From Nocardioides sp. ChNu-153 (GTDB taxonomy: Bacteria > Actinomycetota > Actinomycetes > Propionibacteriales > Nocardioidaceae): a stretch of DNA of 64,000 nucleotides. The stretch spans positions 60,252 through 124,251 of the forward strand of contig NZ_JADEVT010000010.1 in assembly GCF_030466625.1 (NCBI RefSeq), written 5' to 3'. Position numbers and translations under genes: made by a program. Numbering within the stretch: the first letter of the stretch is position 1; every line of letters begins with the position of its first letter. The notes under the pieces were generated by a model. The model did not search any database, had not been told where the DNA came from, and saw nothing but the letters and a program-made list of their open reading frames with translations. Of this stretch, positions 53,633 to 62,216 are shown piece after piece.

Positions 53633-54077
53633 TCACCGCCCCAGCCGTTCCCGCCACAGCCGCACGACCTCGTCGGCGGCCGCCGCCATGTCGGCGTGCT
53701 CCCAGGTAGCGCCGCACGACCCACCCGGCGGCCTCGATCTCCGCGTCGGTGTCGCGGTCCCGGGCCGTGTTGTTCGCGATCTTCCACGCCCACCAGTCGG
53801 CGTTGCTGCGCGGCAGGTGGAAGTGCTCCGGGCACCCGTGCCAGAAGCAACCGTCGACGTAGACGGCGATGCGGGCGCGGGTGAGGGCCACGTCGATGGT
53901 GCGCCTCCGGTTGCCCGGAACCTTCTGCTGCAGTCGGAAGCGCAGCCCACGACGGTGCAGCGCCCGCCGGAGCTCGACCTCGGGCGCCGTGTCACGCCGG
54001 GCGAGCGTCGACATCTTGGCCGACAACGCGCCCCCTGGCGCGACCCGCCCGGGCTCCGGGGCGCGGGGTGCGGTCAC
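53633..54077 (-). pseudogene. vsr: Very short patch repair endonuclease (Vsr), frameshifted near 53708
   Basis: Vsr nicks DNA 5' of T:G mismatches that arise at methylated cytosines. From the GTG at 54077 one frame encodes MSTLARRDTAPEVELRRALH, VYVDGCFWHGCPEHFHLP and WWAWKIANNTARDRDTDAEI, ending in AAGWVVRR. The expected continuation TWEHADMAAAADEVVRLWRERL is present but in the next frame; removing one base at about 53708 joins the two exactly. The metal and mismatch-binding parts before the shift are intact. No cytosine methyltransferase gene is nearby. It may be a true recent inactivation or a sequencing error. Confidence 0.82.
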
Positions 54078-54117
54078 GACGCCATCCTGCGGCCGCCACC
54101 CCCGGTTCGCCCCACCC

Positions 54118-55149
54118 TCAGCGACCGCCCGCAGCGCCCTCGGCCGCCCGCCCGCACCGCTCGCCGAGCTCCCGGAACGCCTCGACGAGCTCGGGCGGTC
54201 CGACCACCTCGAGGTCGGCGTCGTACCGCAGCAACGACGCTGCGAGCGCCGGCCACGACCACGCGCCCTGGATGAGTCGAGTACGCCGTACCCCCACGGC
54301 CTCCACCACCCCGTCGCCGGCGAACGGCGCGACCCGGCCCACGGGCAGGTCGACCACCACCTCGCCCGTGCACGGCCAGGCGACGCCGCCCGCGGCCGCC
54401 CCACGGAACCGCCCCACGACGTACGTCGCGACGTCGACACCGCCCGGCAGCTCCCGCGGCGCGAACCGCGGGCCGTTCGGCACCCGCGGCGTGATCCGGT
54501 CCGCCCGGAACGTCCGCCACTCGGCGCCGTCGAGGTCCCAGCCGACGAGGTACCACCGGCCCCGCCACGTCACCAGGTGGTGCGGCTCGGCCCGCCGCGG
54601 CCCCGCGTCGGGCTCGCCCGCGGCTCCGCCCGCCGCGCCAGCCGCCGACACGTAGTCGAACCGCAGCACCTCCCGGGCGTGCACCGCCGCGCCCAGCGCC
54701 ACCAGCACCGCCCCGTCCACCTCGGCCCGGGCCGAACCACTGCCGGGCGGCATGCCCACCACCTCCAGCGGCAGGGCGTCGAGCCGGTGCCGCAGCCGCC
54801 CGGGCAGCACCTGACGCACGGAGGTGAGGGCCCGCAGCGCGGCCTCGCCCACCGCCGTACCGAGCCCGGAACCGCCCCGCGCCACCACCTGCAGCGCGAC
54901 AGCCAGCGCGACCGCCTGGTCGTCGTCGAAGAGCAGCGGCGGCAGGTCGGAGCCGGCGTCGAGGCGGTAGCCGCCGTCGGGTCCCTTCGTCGCCGTGATG
55001 CGGTAGCCGAGCTCCCGCAGCCGGTCCACGTCGCGCCGCACCGTCCGCCCGCTCACCTCCAGGCGGTCCGCGAGCACCTCGCCCGGCCAGTCCCGCCGCG
55101 ACTGCAACAGCGACAGCAGGGCGAGCAGGCGCGAGGAGGTCGTGGACAC
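54118..55149 (-). CDS. WYL-domain transcriptional regulator with N-terminal HTH
   Basis: 343 aa. N-terminal DeoR/HTH_11-type winged helix (RLLALLSLLQSRRDWPGEVLADRLEVSGRTVRRDVDRLRELGYRI), then a WYL domain (VLRFDYVSA and LVTWRGRWYLVGWDLDGAEWRTFRADRI) and a C-terminal extension. WYL regulators sense small ligands. It is divergent from a VOC-family gene, a common arrangement in which the regulator controls its neighbour. GTG start. Confidence 0.9.
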   Translation of the reverse strand: MSTTSSRLLALLSLLQSRRDWPGEVLADRLEVSGRTVRRDVDRLRELGYRITATKGPDGGYRLDAGSDLPPLLFDDDQAVALAVALQVVARGGSGLGTAVGEAALRALTSVRQVLPGRLRHRLDALPLEVVGMPPGSGSARAEVDGAVLVALGAAVHAREVLRFDYVSAAGAAGGAAGEPDAGPRRAEPHHLVTWRGRWYLVGWDLDGAEWRTFRADRITPRVPNGPRFAPRELPGGVDVATYVVGRFRGAAAGGVAWPCTGEVVVDLPVGRVAPFAGDGVVEAVGVRRTRLIQGAWSWPALAASLLRYDADLEVVGPPELVEAFRELGERCGRAAEGAAGGR

Positions 55150-55170
55150 GGCCCCAGGATGCCGGAAGAA

Positions 55171-55184
55171 CAGGACACTTCCTG
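55171..55184. promoter_or_regulatory. Possible operator between the WYL regulator and VOC genes
   Basis: CAGGA-CACT-TCCTG, an inverted repeat 22 bases from the regulator start in the 99-bp divergent gap. Confidence 0.4.
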
Positions 55185-55248
55185 ACCTCTACCCAGGCCA
55201 CGGTGGTCTCGAGGCGGTCACCCGGACCGCACCAGCAGAGGAGCACCC

Positions 55249-55679
55249 GTGAGCATCACCACCGTCACCCACGTCAACCTGCGCGGCACCGCCCGGGAGG
55301 CGCTGGCCTTCTACCGGTCCGTCTTCGGCGGCGAGCAGACCGTCGTCACCTACGGCGACGCCGGCCAGGCCGGCGACCCCGCAGGCGCCGACGAGGTCAT
55401 GTGGGGCCAGGTCGTCTCGGCCGACGGCTTCCACGTCATGGCCTACGACGTGCCCGCCGACCGCCCGCACGCCGCGGGCATCGCGCCGTACTTCGTCTCC
55501 GTGCGCGGCGCCGACGCCGACGAGATCACCCGCTACTGGGACGCGCTGACCGCCGACGGCACCGGCACCACTGTCGTCGTGCCGCTGGGGCCCGCCGGTT
55601 GGGCGCCGCTCTACGGCATGGCCACCGACCGGTTCGGCGTCACCGGGTGCTCGACGTCGCGGTCCCGTACGCCGGCTGA
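55249..55679 (+). pseudogene. VOC-family (PhnB-like) protein, frameshifted near 55642
   Basis: The reading frame gives VTHVNLRGTAREALAFYRSVFGGE and PLGPAGWAPLYGMATDRFGVT, a PhnB/glyoxalase-like fold, and then GCSTSRSRTPAEP, which is unlike the family. In the next frame the normal ending WVLDVAVPYAG and a stop at 55677-55679 follow directly; one missing base (a T before GGGTGC) would restore it. Left unrepaired, translation runs on to 55806 and adds an Arg/Pro-rich tail. The predicted protein otherwise looks intact, so an assembly error is as likely as decay. Confidence 0.8.
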
Positions 55680-55810
55680 GCCCCGGGCCACGCACGAGGG
55701 GGCGGCCCGGCGGGGAGCCGGGCCGCCCACACCCCCGACGTACCGTCGAGGAGGACCGGATCGATCCGGCCCCGCCCGGCGGAGCCTCGGCACGAAGGGG
55801 AGATGACTGC

Positions 55811-56320
55811 ATGACGCACGACCACGACACCCAGGACGACGTCGCCAAGGTCGCGGAGCTCGTCGACCAGGCGCGCATCGCGATGCTGACGACCATGACG
55901 TCGGAGGGCCGCCACGTCAGCCGCCCGATGGCGCTGCAGGACGTCGAGTTCGACGGCGACCTCTGGTTCTTCACCTACGACGACTCGCCCAAGGCGGCCG
56001 AGGTGCGCACGCACCCGCAGGTCAACGTCTCGTTCTCCGACGACAAGCACAACGCCTGGACGTCGATCTCGGGTGCCGCCGAGCTCGTCCACGACCGGGC
56101 CAAGGCCGAGGAGCTGTGGGCCGCGCCGCTCGAGGTCTGGTTCCCCGAGGGTCTCGACACGCCCAACCTCGCGCTCATCAAGGTGCACGTCGAGACGGCC
56201 GAGTACTGGGGGGCCTCGCAGTCCCGGGTCAAGCGGCTCATCGGCGGCGTGCGCGCCGCCGTCACCGGTGACCCCGGCAAGTTCCCCTCCACCAACGAGA
56301 CCGCGCGGCTGGACGCCTGA
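55811..56320 (+). CDS. General stress protein 26-like PPOX-fold protein
   Basis: 169 aa. KVAELVDQARIAMLTTMTSEGRHVSRPMAL then DLWFFTYDDSPKAAEVRTHPQVNVSFSD is the pattern of the general stress family of pyridoxamine phosphate oxidase-like flavin-binding proteins, and EYWGASQSRVKRLIGGVRAAVTG ends the fold. It probably binds a flavin; no substrate is known. ATG start. The stop overlaps the next gene by one base (TGATG). Confidence 0.88.
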   Translation: MTHDHDTQDDVAKVAELVDQARIAMLTTMTSEGRHVSRPMALQDVEFDGDLWFFTYDDSPKAAEVRTHPQVNVSFSDDKHNAWTSISGAAELVHDRAKAEELWAAPLEVWFPEGLDTPNLALIKVHVETAEYWGASQSRVKRLIGGVRAAVTGDPGKFPSTNETARLDA

Positions 56321-56688
56321 TGAGCGGCCGGTTCACGCCCACCCGCCTGGTCTCGGCGGCCACCGCCGGGTACGGCGTCTTCGCCCTCGCCCGCCCGCAG
56401 CACCTGCCCGACGCCCTCGGCATCACGGGCACGGAGCGGGCGAGCTACCTCGGGCTCGCGAAGACGTACGGCGTCCGCGACGTCCTCGTCAGCCTCACCG
56501 GCGTGCTCGGGTCGAGGAAGGCCGGCCGCGTCAGCCTCGGGCTGCGCATCGCCTCCGACCTCACCGACTGCGCCCTGCTGCTGCAGAAGCTCGACGACCC
56601 TGCCGCGCAGCGCAAGACGGCTGCCGCCACGATCGGGTGGGCGCTGCTCAACACCGCGGTGCTCGTCGCGGACCTCAAGGACGACTGA
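56320..56688 (+). CDS. Small membrane protein of unknown function
   Basis: 122 aa with three or four weakly hydrophobic segments: RLVSAATAGYGVFALARP, SYLGLAKTYGVRDVLVSLTGVL, RIASDLTDCALLLQKL and TIGWALLNTAVLVADL. The pattern is like DUF4267-type integral membrane proteins, but I am not certain. It is coupled to the stress-protein gene and probably co-expressed. Confidence 0.6.
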   Translation: MSGRFTPTRLVSAATAGYGVFALARPQHLPDALGITGTERASYLGLAKTYGVRDVLVSLTGVLGSRKAGRVSLGLRIASDLTDCALLLQKLDDPAAQRKTAAATIGWALLNTAVLVADLKDD

Positions 56689-56733
56689 CCGGCGGCGCAC
56701 ACCGGCGCGGGCCCCCGTCGTACCGTTCCCGCC

Positions 56734-57633
56734 TCAGCGGAGCGGCGCGGCGGGGGCTTCCTGCTGCTCGGGCTCGTCGACCACGAGGTGGCGCAGGGCC
56801 AGGCCGGCGGCGAAGCCGAGCGGGAACATGATGACGCCGTAGACGGCGGCCGGCACGGCCAGCTTCTCGTTGTCGAGCACGCTCACCGCGACCGTGATGG
56901 CCAGCGTGCTGTTGTGGATGCCCACCTCGAAGGCCGACGACATCGCCTGCCGGGCGCCGACGCCGGCGGCGCGGGGCACGACGTACCCCAGCAGCAGGCT
57001 GCCGACGCAGAACAGCGTGGTCACGAGCCCGACGTCCGCGAGGTAGTCGCCGATGTCCTCGCGCTCCGCGAGCAGGGCGCCCACCACGACCAGCGCGAGC
57101 ACGACCGCCGAGGCGATGCGCACGGGCTTGTCGGCCCGGGCGGCGAACCCGGGGGAGGAGCGTCGCACCGCCATGCCGATCGCCACGGGCACCAGCACGA
57201 TCGCGAAGACCTGCAGCGACTTGCCGAACTGCAGGCCGATGTCGCCGGCGCCCGAGGGGTCGAAGTAGCCGATCGCCAGGTTGACCACGAGCGGCAGGCT
57301 GACCACGGCGATGACCGAGTTCACCGCCGTCAGGGTCACGTTGAGCGCGACGTCGCCGCGGAACAGGTGGCTGAACAGGTTGGCCGTCGTGCCGCCCGGC
57401 GACGCGGCCAGCAGCATCATCCCGACCGCCAGCAGGGGGTCGAGGTCGAGCGCCACCACGAGTCCGAAGCACAGCAGCGGCAGCAGCACCAGCTGCGCGG
57501 CGAGTGCGACCACGACCGGCTTGGGCTGGCGGCCGATCCGGCGGAAGTCGTCGACGGTCAACGACAGGCCGAGGCCGAACATGATGACGGCGAGCGCGAG
57601 CGGCAGGCCCACGGTCAGCAACGAGGTGTCCAC
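56734..57633 (-). CDS. Bile acid:sodium symporter family (BASS) transporter
   Basis: 299 aa with nine or ten membrane segments. LPLALAVIMFGLGLSLTVDDFRRI opens the fold, MMLLAASPGGTTANLFSHLFRGDVALNVTLTAVNSVIAV carries the sodium-site helix crossover and AFEVGIHNSTLAI the second one. The substrate of bacterial members is mostly organic anions and cannot be told here. GTG with GGAGGAG upstream. Divergent from the Fic gene. Confidence 0.9.
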   Translation of the reverse strand: MDTSLLTVGLPLALAVIMFGLGLSLTVDDFRRIGRQPKPVVVALAAQLVLLPLLCFGLVVALDLDPLLAVGMMLLAASPGGTTANLFSHLFRGDVALNVTLTAVNSVIAVVSLPLVVNLAIGYFDPSGAGDIGLQFGKSLQVFAIVLVPVAIGMAVRRSSPGFAARADKPVRIASAVVLALVVVGALLAEREDIGDYLADVGLVTTLFCVGSLLLGYVVPRAAGVGARQAMSSAFEVGIHNSTLAITVAVSVLDNEKLAVPAAVYGVIMFPLGFAAGLALRHLVVDEPEQQEAPAAPLR

Positions 57634-57736
57634 GGCTCCTCCTGGGGACGGGTGGGCTGACTGTGACACGGATCACCCCGCCTGTCCCGCTCTTCGCCCG
57701 GCTGGCCGGTGCGGGGCGCCGTGCCAGACTCGCCCC

Positions 57737-59020
57737 GTGGAGCCGCACCCCGCGCCCGACGCCGTCACCGACCCGGCCGCCGACTGGCCGCCCCACGGCA
57801 CCGAGCGGCGACCGTGGCGGTCGCAGTCGGGCCGCGGCCCCCGGGCCGACCGCGACGTCCGTTCGATCGACGTGCGGCTCCCGCCCCGCATCGCGGACGA
57901 GGTCTACGAGCCGAGCCGCGCGCTGCGCACCCACCTCGCGACGGCCCTCGACGGGTTGGTGCGCCTCGACCAGGTGCACGGGCGCAACCTCGGCGCGCTC
58001 AACCAGCTGCTCCTGCGCACCGAGTCCATCGCCTCCTCCAAGATCGAGGACGTCGAGGCGAGCCTGTCCGACTACGGCAAGGCCCTCGTCGGGCAGCGGG
58101 CCAACGCCTCGGCGGTGTCGATGGCGGCGGCGACCGAGGCGCTGTCGGGGATGGTGGTGCGCGTCGGTACGGCGGGCGAGCTCACCGCCGACGGGCTGCG
58201 CCGGGCCCACCACGACCTGTTCCGCCGCCACCCCGACCACGCCCGCAACGCGGGCACGGTCCGCGACCGGCAGAACTGGATCGGCGGCAGCGACTACTCG
58301 CCCCGCAACGCCCTCTTCGTCCCGCCCCCGCCGGAGACGATCGACGACTACCTGGCGGACCTGTTCGCGTTCGCGAACCGGGACGACGTGCTGCCGCTCG
58401 CGCAGGCCGCGATCGTGCACGCCCAGTTCGAGTCGATCCACCCCTTCGTCGACGGCAACGGTCGCATCGGTCGCACCCTCATCCACGCGGTCCTGCGGCG
58501 CCGCGGCGTGACCCGCAACCTCACGGTGCCCATCGCCTCGGGGCTCACGGCCCACCGCGAGCGCTACTTCGAGGCGCTCGGCGACTACCGCCGCGGCCGC
58601 GCCGCCACGATCATCGGCCTGCTCGCGTCGGCGACCATGTGGGCCACCCACGAGGCCCGCCGCACGGTCACAAGCCTCCAGGTGGTGCACGACGACTGGA
58701 GCGAGCGGCTCGACCACCCCGAGCCGGGTACGCCGCTCGCCCGGTCCCTGCGCGTGCTCATGGCCGAGCCGATCGTGACGCCGGGCGTCGTCGCGGCCCG
58801 CCTGGGGATCGACGACGTCGCGGTCGAGGAGGTGCTGCGCCGGCTCCACGCCGCGGACGTGCTCGCGCCGCTGACGCCGCGGCGGACCGACCGGGTGTGG
58901 GGTGCCCACGAGGTGCTGGACGAGGTCCGCGACCTCAACACCCGCATCGAGTCGCTCAGCCTCCGCGACGCCGGGGACCGGCGCGACGGGCCCGTCTGGG
59001 CGCGGGCGTGGGGTCGCTGA
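57737..59020 (+). CDS. Fic-domain protein, probable AMPylator with N-terminal inhibitory helix
   Basis: 427 aa. The Fic motif HPFVDGNGRIGRTL starts at H235 and is complete (HxFx[DE]GNGRxxR), so nucleotide transfer, usually of AMP, is expected. S100-S-K-I-E104-D resembles the inhibitory helix ([S/T]xxxE[G/N]) of self-inhibited Fic proteins, with D in place of G/N. The C-terminal part (about 330-400, PGVVAARLGIDDVAVEEVLRRLHAADVL) is a winged-helix-like domain. GTG start. Target unknown. The ADP-ribosylglycohydrolase gene follows in the same direction. Confidence 0.9.
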   Translation: MEPHPAPDAVTDPAADWPPHGTERRPWRSQSGRGPRADRDVRSIDVRLPPRIADEVYEPSRALRTHLATALDGLVRLDQVHGRNLGALNQLLLRTESIASSKIEDVEASLSDYGKALVGQRANASAVSMAAATEALSGMVVRVGTAGELTADGLRRAHHDLFRRHPDHARNAGTVRDRQNWIGGSDYSPRNALFVPPPPETIDDYLADLFAFANRDDVLPLAQAAIVHAQFESIHPFVDGNGRIGRTLIHAVLRRRGVTRNLTVPIASGLTAHRERYFEALGDYRRGRAATIIGLLASATMWATHEARRTVTSLQVVHDDWSERLDHPEPGTPLARSLRVLMAEPIVTPGVVAARLGIDDVAVEEVLRRLHAADVLAPLTPRRTDRVWGAHEVLDEVRDLNTRIESLSLRDAGDRRDGPVWARAWGR

Positions 59021-59042
59021 GCCATATTGTGATGGTGACAAT

Positions 59043-59052
59043 TACTCGAGTA
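59043..59052. promoter_or_regulatory. Palindrome before the ADP-ribosylglycohydrolase gene
   Basis: TACTCGAGTA is an exact 10-bp palindrome 38 bases before the ATG; ATTGT and ACAAT at about 59026-59043 form a second loose inverted repeat. A regulatory role is possible but unproven. Confidence 0.35.
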
Positions 59053-59090
59053 GCCTCCGTCTCGACGCACGCGACGGGACGGGGGACGGC

Positions 59091-60104
59091 ATGAGCGGGA
59101 CGTGGACCGACGACCAGGTCGACCGGGGGGTCGGCGTGCTCCTCGCGAGTGCGGCGGGCGACGCGCTGGGTGCCGGCTACGAGTTCGGGTCGGCGCCGTT
59201 GCCGCCCGTGTGCACCGCCCCCCGGATGATCGGCGGCGGGCTCGGCGGCTTCGCCCCCGGGGAGTGGACCGACGACACCGCGCAGGCCTTCGCGATCGCC
59301 GAGGTCGCGGCCACCGGCGCCGACCTGCGCTCCGAGCCCGCACTCGACGCGGTGGCCCAGCGGTTCGCGGACTGGTTCGCGGCCGGGCCGGCCGACGTCG
59401 GCATCCAGACGAGCGCCGTGCTGTCCATCGCCGGCGCGACGACCACCGCGCCGGCGATGCGCGCCGCCGCCGCCCAGGTGCACGCCCGCACCGGCCGGTC
59501 GGCCGGCAACGGCTCCCTCATGCGCACCGCCCCGGTCGCCCTCGCCCACCTCGACGACCCCGCGGCGCTCGTCAAGGCGGCCCACGCCGTCAGCGCGCTG
59601 ACCCACCACGACCCGCTCGCGGGCGAGGCGGCCGCGACGTGGTGCCTGATGGTGCGCCACGCGGTCCTCACCGGCACGTACGACGGGGCGCGCGACCAGC
59701 TCGCCCACCTGCCGCCCGCGGCGCGCGACCGCTGGTCGAGCATGCTCGACGAGGCAGAGGGCCGCCCGCCGTCGACCTTCACCGAGAACACCTGGGCCGG
59801 GGGCGCGCTGCAGGCCGCGTGGTCGGCGATCGTCCACACCCCGGTGCCGGACGGGGCCCCGGCCGCGCACCTGCAGGACGCCCTGGCCACCGCGATCCGC
59901 ATCGGCAACGACACCGACACGGTCGCGGCGATCGCCGGTGCCCTGCTCGGCGCGCGGTGGGGGGCGTCCGCCGTACCGCGGGAGTGGTCCGAGCCGCTCC
60001 ACGGCTGGCCCGGCCGGGCGGCCGGCGGGGACGCCCGGGGCCTGGTCGCGCTGGCGACGTCGGCGCTCCGGGGTGGAGCGGCCGGGCACGGGGCGACGCC
60101 GTGA
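59091..60104 (+). CDS. ADP-ribosylglycohydrolase family protein
   Basis: 337 aa. The di-magnesium site is visible: GEWTDDTAQAFAIAE with the T-D-D ligands near the N-terminus and IGNDTDTVAAIAGALLGARWG with D-T-D near the C-terminus. DRGVGVLLASAAGDALGAGYEFG is the usual opening. These enzymes remove ADP-ribose from Arg, DNA or small molecules. Its place after a Fic gene and before a MarR gene suggests a regulatory or defence link (inference). ATG start; the stop overlaps the MarR GTG by four bases. Confidence 0.9.
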   Translation: MSGTWTDDQVDRGVGVLLASAAGDALGAGYEFGSAPLPPVCTAPRMIGGGLGGFAPGEWTDDTAQAFAIAEVAATGADLRSEPALDAVAQRFADWFAAGPADVGIQTSAVLSIAGATTTAPAMRAAAAQVHARTGRSAGNGSLMRTAPVALAHLDDPAALVKAAHAVSALTHHDPLAGEAAATWCLMVRHAVLTGTYDGARDQLAHLPPAARDRWSSMLDEAEGRPPSTFTENTWAGGALQAAWSAIVHTPVPDGAPAAHLQDALATAIRIGNDTDTVAAIAGALLGARWGASAVPREWSEPLHGWPGRAAGGDARGLVALATSALRGGAAGHGATP

Positions 60105-60553
60105 GCGACGACGCGCGGGGGGCCGCGCTCGCGGCGCTCGGGCCCGAGGTCATGCGCCTCGCCGCGCGCCGGTCGACGTCGTACGAGGGGTCGGTGCTCG
60201 ACCAGTCGGCGTTCCGGATCCTGTGGCGGCTGGTCGAGGACGGGCCCAAGTCCCTGACCGACCTCGCCGACGAGCTGCAGCTCGAGCGCTCCACGGTCAG
60301 CCGGCAGGTCAGCGCCGCCGTCACCCGCGGCCTGGTCGAGCGCACCGCCGACGAGGACCTGCGGGTGCGGACGGTGCGCCCGACGGCCGCCGGCCTCGCG
60401 GCCTACCGCAACGACATCGCGCTGCGGGCCGCCGTGTGGGGCGCGGCGGTCGCCGAGCTGGGGGTGGACCGTGCCCGCGCGCTCGCCGCGGAGCTGCGGA
60501 GCTTCAACGACGCGCTCGACCGCGCGCACGGGCACGGCGCCCCCGAGGGCTGA
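60101..60553 (+). CDS. MarR-family regulator
   Basis: 150 aa. SAFRILWRLVEDGPKSLTDLADELQLERSTVSRQVSAAVTRGLVERTADEDLRVRTVRPT is a complete MarR winged helix. GTG coupled to the glycohydrolase gene. It converges on an efflux-pump gene only 3 bp away; a TTGCC-GAT-GGCAA palindrome in front of that pump is a likely target. Confidence 0.88.
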   Translation: MSDDARGAALAALGPEVMRLAARRSTSYEGSVLDQSAFRILWRLVEDGPKSLTDLADELQLERSTVSRQVSAAVTRGLVERTADEDLRVRTVRPTAAGLAAYRNDIALRAAVWGAAVAELGVDRARALAAELRSFNDALDRAHGHGAPEG

Positions 60554-60556
60554 GGG

Positions 60557-62023
60557 TCAGACGGCCTCGGCGGCCTCGCGGTCGACGGAGCCCGCCGGGC
60601 CTGCCGAGCCTGCCGAGCCCTCGGGCGCGCGGCGGCGCGGGATGAACGCGGCGATGGCGATGCCGAGGAACGCCGCGACGGCGCCGGCAGCGAAGCACAG
60701 CTGGAACGCGCTCTCCGCGGGGATCTCGATGCCGCCGCCCAGGGAGTGGGTGCGGCTCGTGAGGATCGTGCCCATGACGGCGGCCGCGATCGTCGTGCCC
60801 ATCGAGCGCATGAGCGCGTTCAGCCCGACCGCGGAGGCCGCCTCGCGAGCGGGCGCCGCGTCCAGGATCAGCGTCGGCATGGCCGCGTAGCCGATGCCCA
60901 CGCCAGCCGAGGAGACGCAGGAGGCGACGAGCAGCTGCCACGGCGCGTCCATCATGAACAGGGCGACCAGGTAGCCCACGCCGAGCACGAACGCGCCGGC
61001 CATGAGGGTCTGCTTGGCGCCGACGGTGGTGATGAGGCGGCTCGAGATGGGCGCGAACACCATCATCATCAGGCCGGCGGGAGCCATCCACAGACCCGCC
61101 GCGAGGATGCTCTGCCCGAGGCCGTAGCCGGTCATCTCCGGCAGCTGCAGCAGCTGGGGGACGACGATCGACTGCGCCATCATGCCGAACCCGATCGCGA
61201 CGGCGGCGATGTTCGTCATCAGCACGGGCCTGCGCGACGAGGTCCGCAGGTCGACCAGCGGGTCGTCCTGGCGCAGCTCGTAGGCGCCCCAGGCGAGCAG
61301 CACGAGGAGGCCCGCGACGACGGCGCCGATGGTGCGGGCGTCGCCCCAGCCCCAGGTGGTCGCCTTGGAGATGCCGACGAGGAACGAGACGAGACCGACC
61401 GCGAGGCCGAGGGCGCCGACCACGTCGAGGCGTCCGGGCTGGGCGTCGTGCACGTGCGGGATCGCCACCCAGGTCAGCACGAGGATGACGGCGGCGAGCA
61501 CCGTGGCGACCCAGAAGAGGGCGTGCCAGTCACCGACCTGCACGATCCACGCCGACAGGGGCAGGCCGATGGCGCCGCCGACGCCGAGGGTGGCGCTCAT
61601 CGCGGCCGTCGCGGTCGCGGTCAGGTGGGGAGGCGTGACCTCCCGCATCAGTGAGATGCCGACGGGGATGAACCCCATGGCCAGGCCCTGCAGCGCGCGG
61701 CCGACGAGCATCGGCACGAGGCTGTCGGCCAACGCGCAGACGAGCGAGCCCACCACGAGGATCGCTGCGGAGGCCACGAGCACCCGCTGCTTGCCGACGA
61801 GGTCGGCGATGCGCCCGGCGACCGGCATCGCCACGCCCCCGGCGAGCAGGGTCACCGTGACGACCCACGCCGCGTTGGACGCGCTCGTGCCCAGCAGCTC
61901 GGGGAGCTCGGACTGGATGGGGATGACGAGGGTCTGCGTCAGGGCGGCGGCCAGGCCGCCGACGCAGAGCACGACGACGGCAGCCACGGGGCTGGCGCCG
62001 GCCGGGCGGGTGGGTGCGGACAC
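60557..62023 (-). CDS. MFS drug efflux transporter (DHA2, EmrB/QacA type)
   Basis: 488 aa with about 14 membrane helices. AGRIADLVGKQRVLVASAAIL is MFS motif A; IPVGISLMREV and GVGGAIGLPLSAWIV are the DHA2 motif B and C regions. It probably expels hydrophobic drugs in exchange for protons. GTG with GAGGAGCAACCC upstream. The Gly/Ser/Ala-rich tail (about 470-488) is not conserved. Confidence 0.9.
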   Translation of the reverse strand: MSAPTRPAGASPVAAVVVLCVGGLAAALTQTLVIPIQSELPELLGTSASNAAWVVTVTLLAGGVAMPVAGRIADLVGKQRVLVASAAILVVGSLVCALADSLVPMLVGRALQGLAMGFIPVGISLMREVTPPHLTATATAAMSATLGVGGAIGLPLSAWIVQVGDWHALFWVATVLAAVILVLTWVAIPHVHDAQPGRLDVVGALGLAVGLVSFLVGISKATTWGWGDARTIGAVVAGLLVLLAWGAYELRQDDPLVDLRTSSRRPVLMTNIAAVAIGFGMMAQSIVVPQLLQLPEMTGYGLGQSILAAGLWMAPAGLMMMVFAPISSRLITTVGAKQTLMAGAFVLGVGYLVALFMMDAPWQLLVASCVSSAGVGIGYAAMPTLILDAAPAREAASAVGLNALMRSMGTTIAAAVMGTILTSRTHSLGGGIEIPAESAFQLCFAAGAVAAFLGIAIAAFIPRRRAPEGSAGSAGPAGSVDREAAEAV

Positions 62024-62065
62024 GGGTTGCTCCTCGGGTGGACGACCCGTGCACCCTACACATGC

Positions 62066-62078
62066 TTGCCGATGGCAA
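62066..62078. promoter_or_regulatory. Probable MarR operator upstream of the efflux gene
   Basis: TTGCC-GAT-GGCAA, an inverted repeat 43 bases before the GTG of the MFS gene, of the form common for actinobacterial MarR sites. Confidence 0.6.
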
Positions 62079-62216
62079 CTATCGAGACGGTGTGAGGTCC
62101 CGGTCACGCCGTGGTCCGCGACCGGTACGACGCGCCCCGTGCGGCAGACTGGCCCCGGGCCGGAGGTGCCCACCGCCGGCGAGGTGCGCCGGCGTACCCG
62201 TCGGAAAGGCTGTCTG

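Noticed and set aside
55249..55806. A 185-aa VOC protein ending at 55806
   Set aside because: The last 60 residues are unlike the family and the expected ending lies one base out of frame, so this length is a frameshift product.
57737..59020. Fic protein as a Doc-type toxin with a neighbouring antitoxin
   Set aside because: The protein is long, carries its own inhibitory helix and a C-terminal winged-helix-like domain, and has no small Phd/YefM-type partner beside it.
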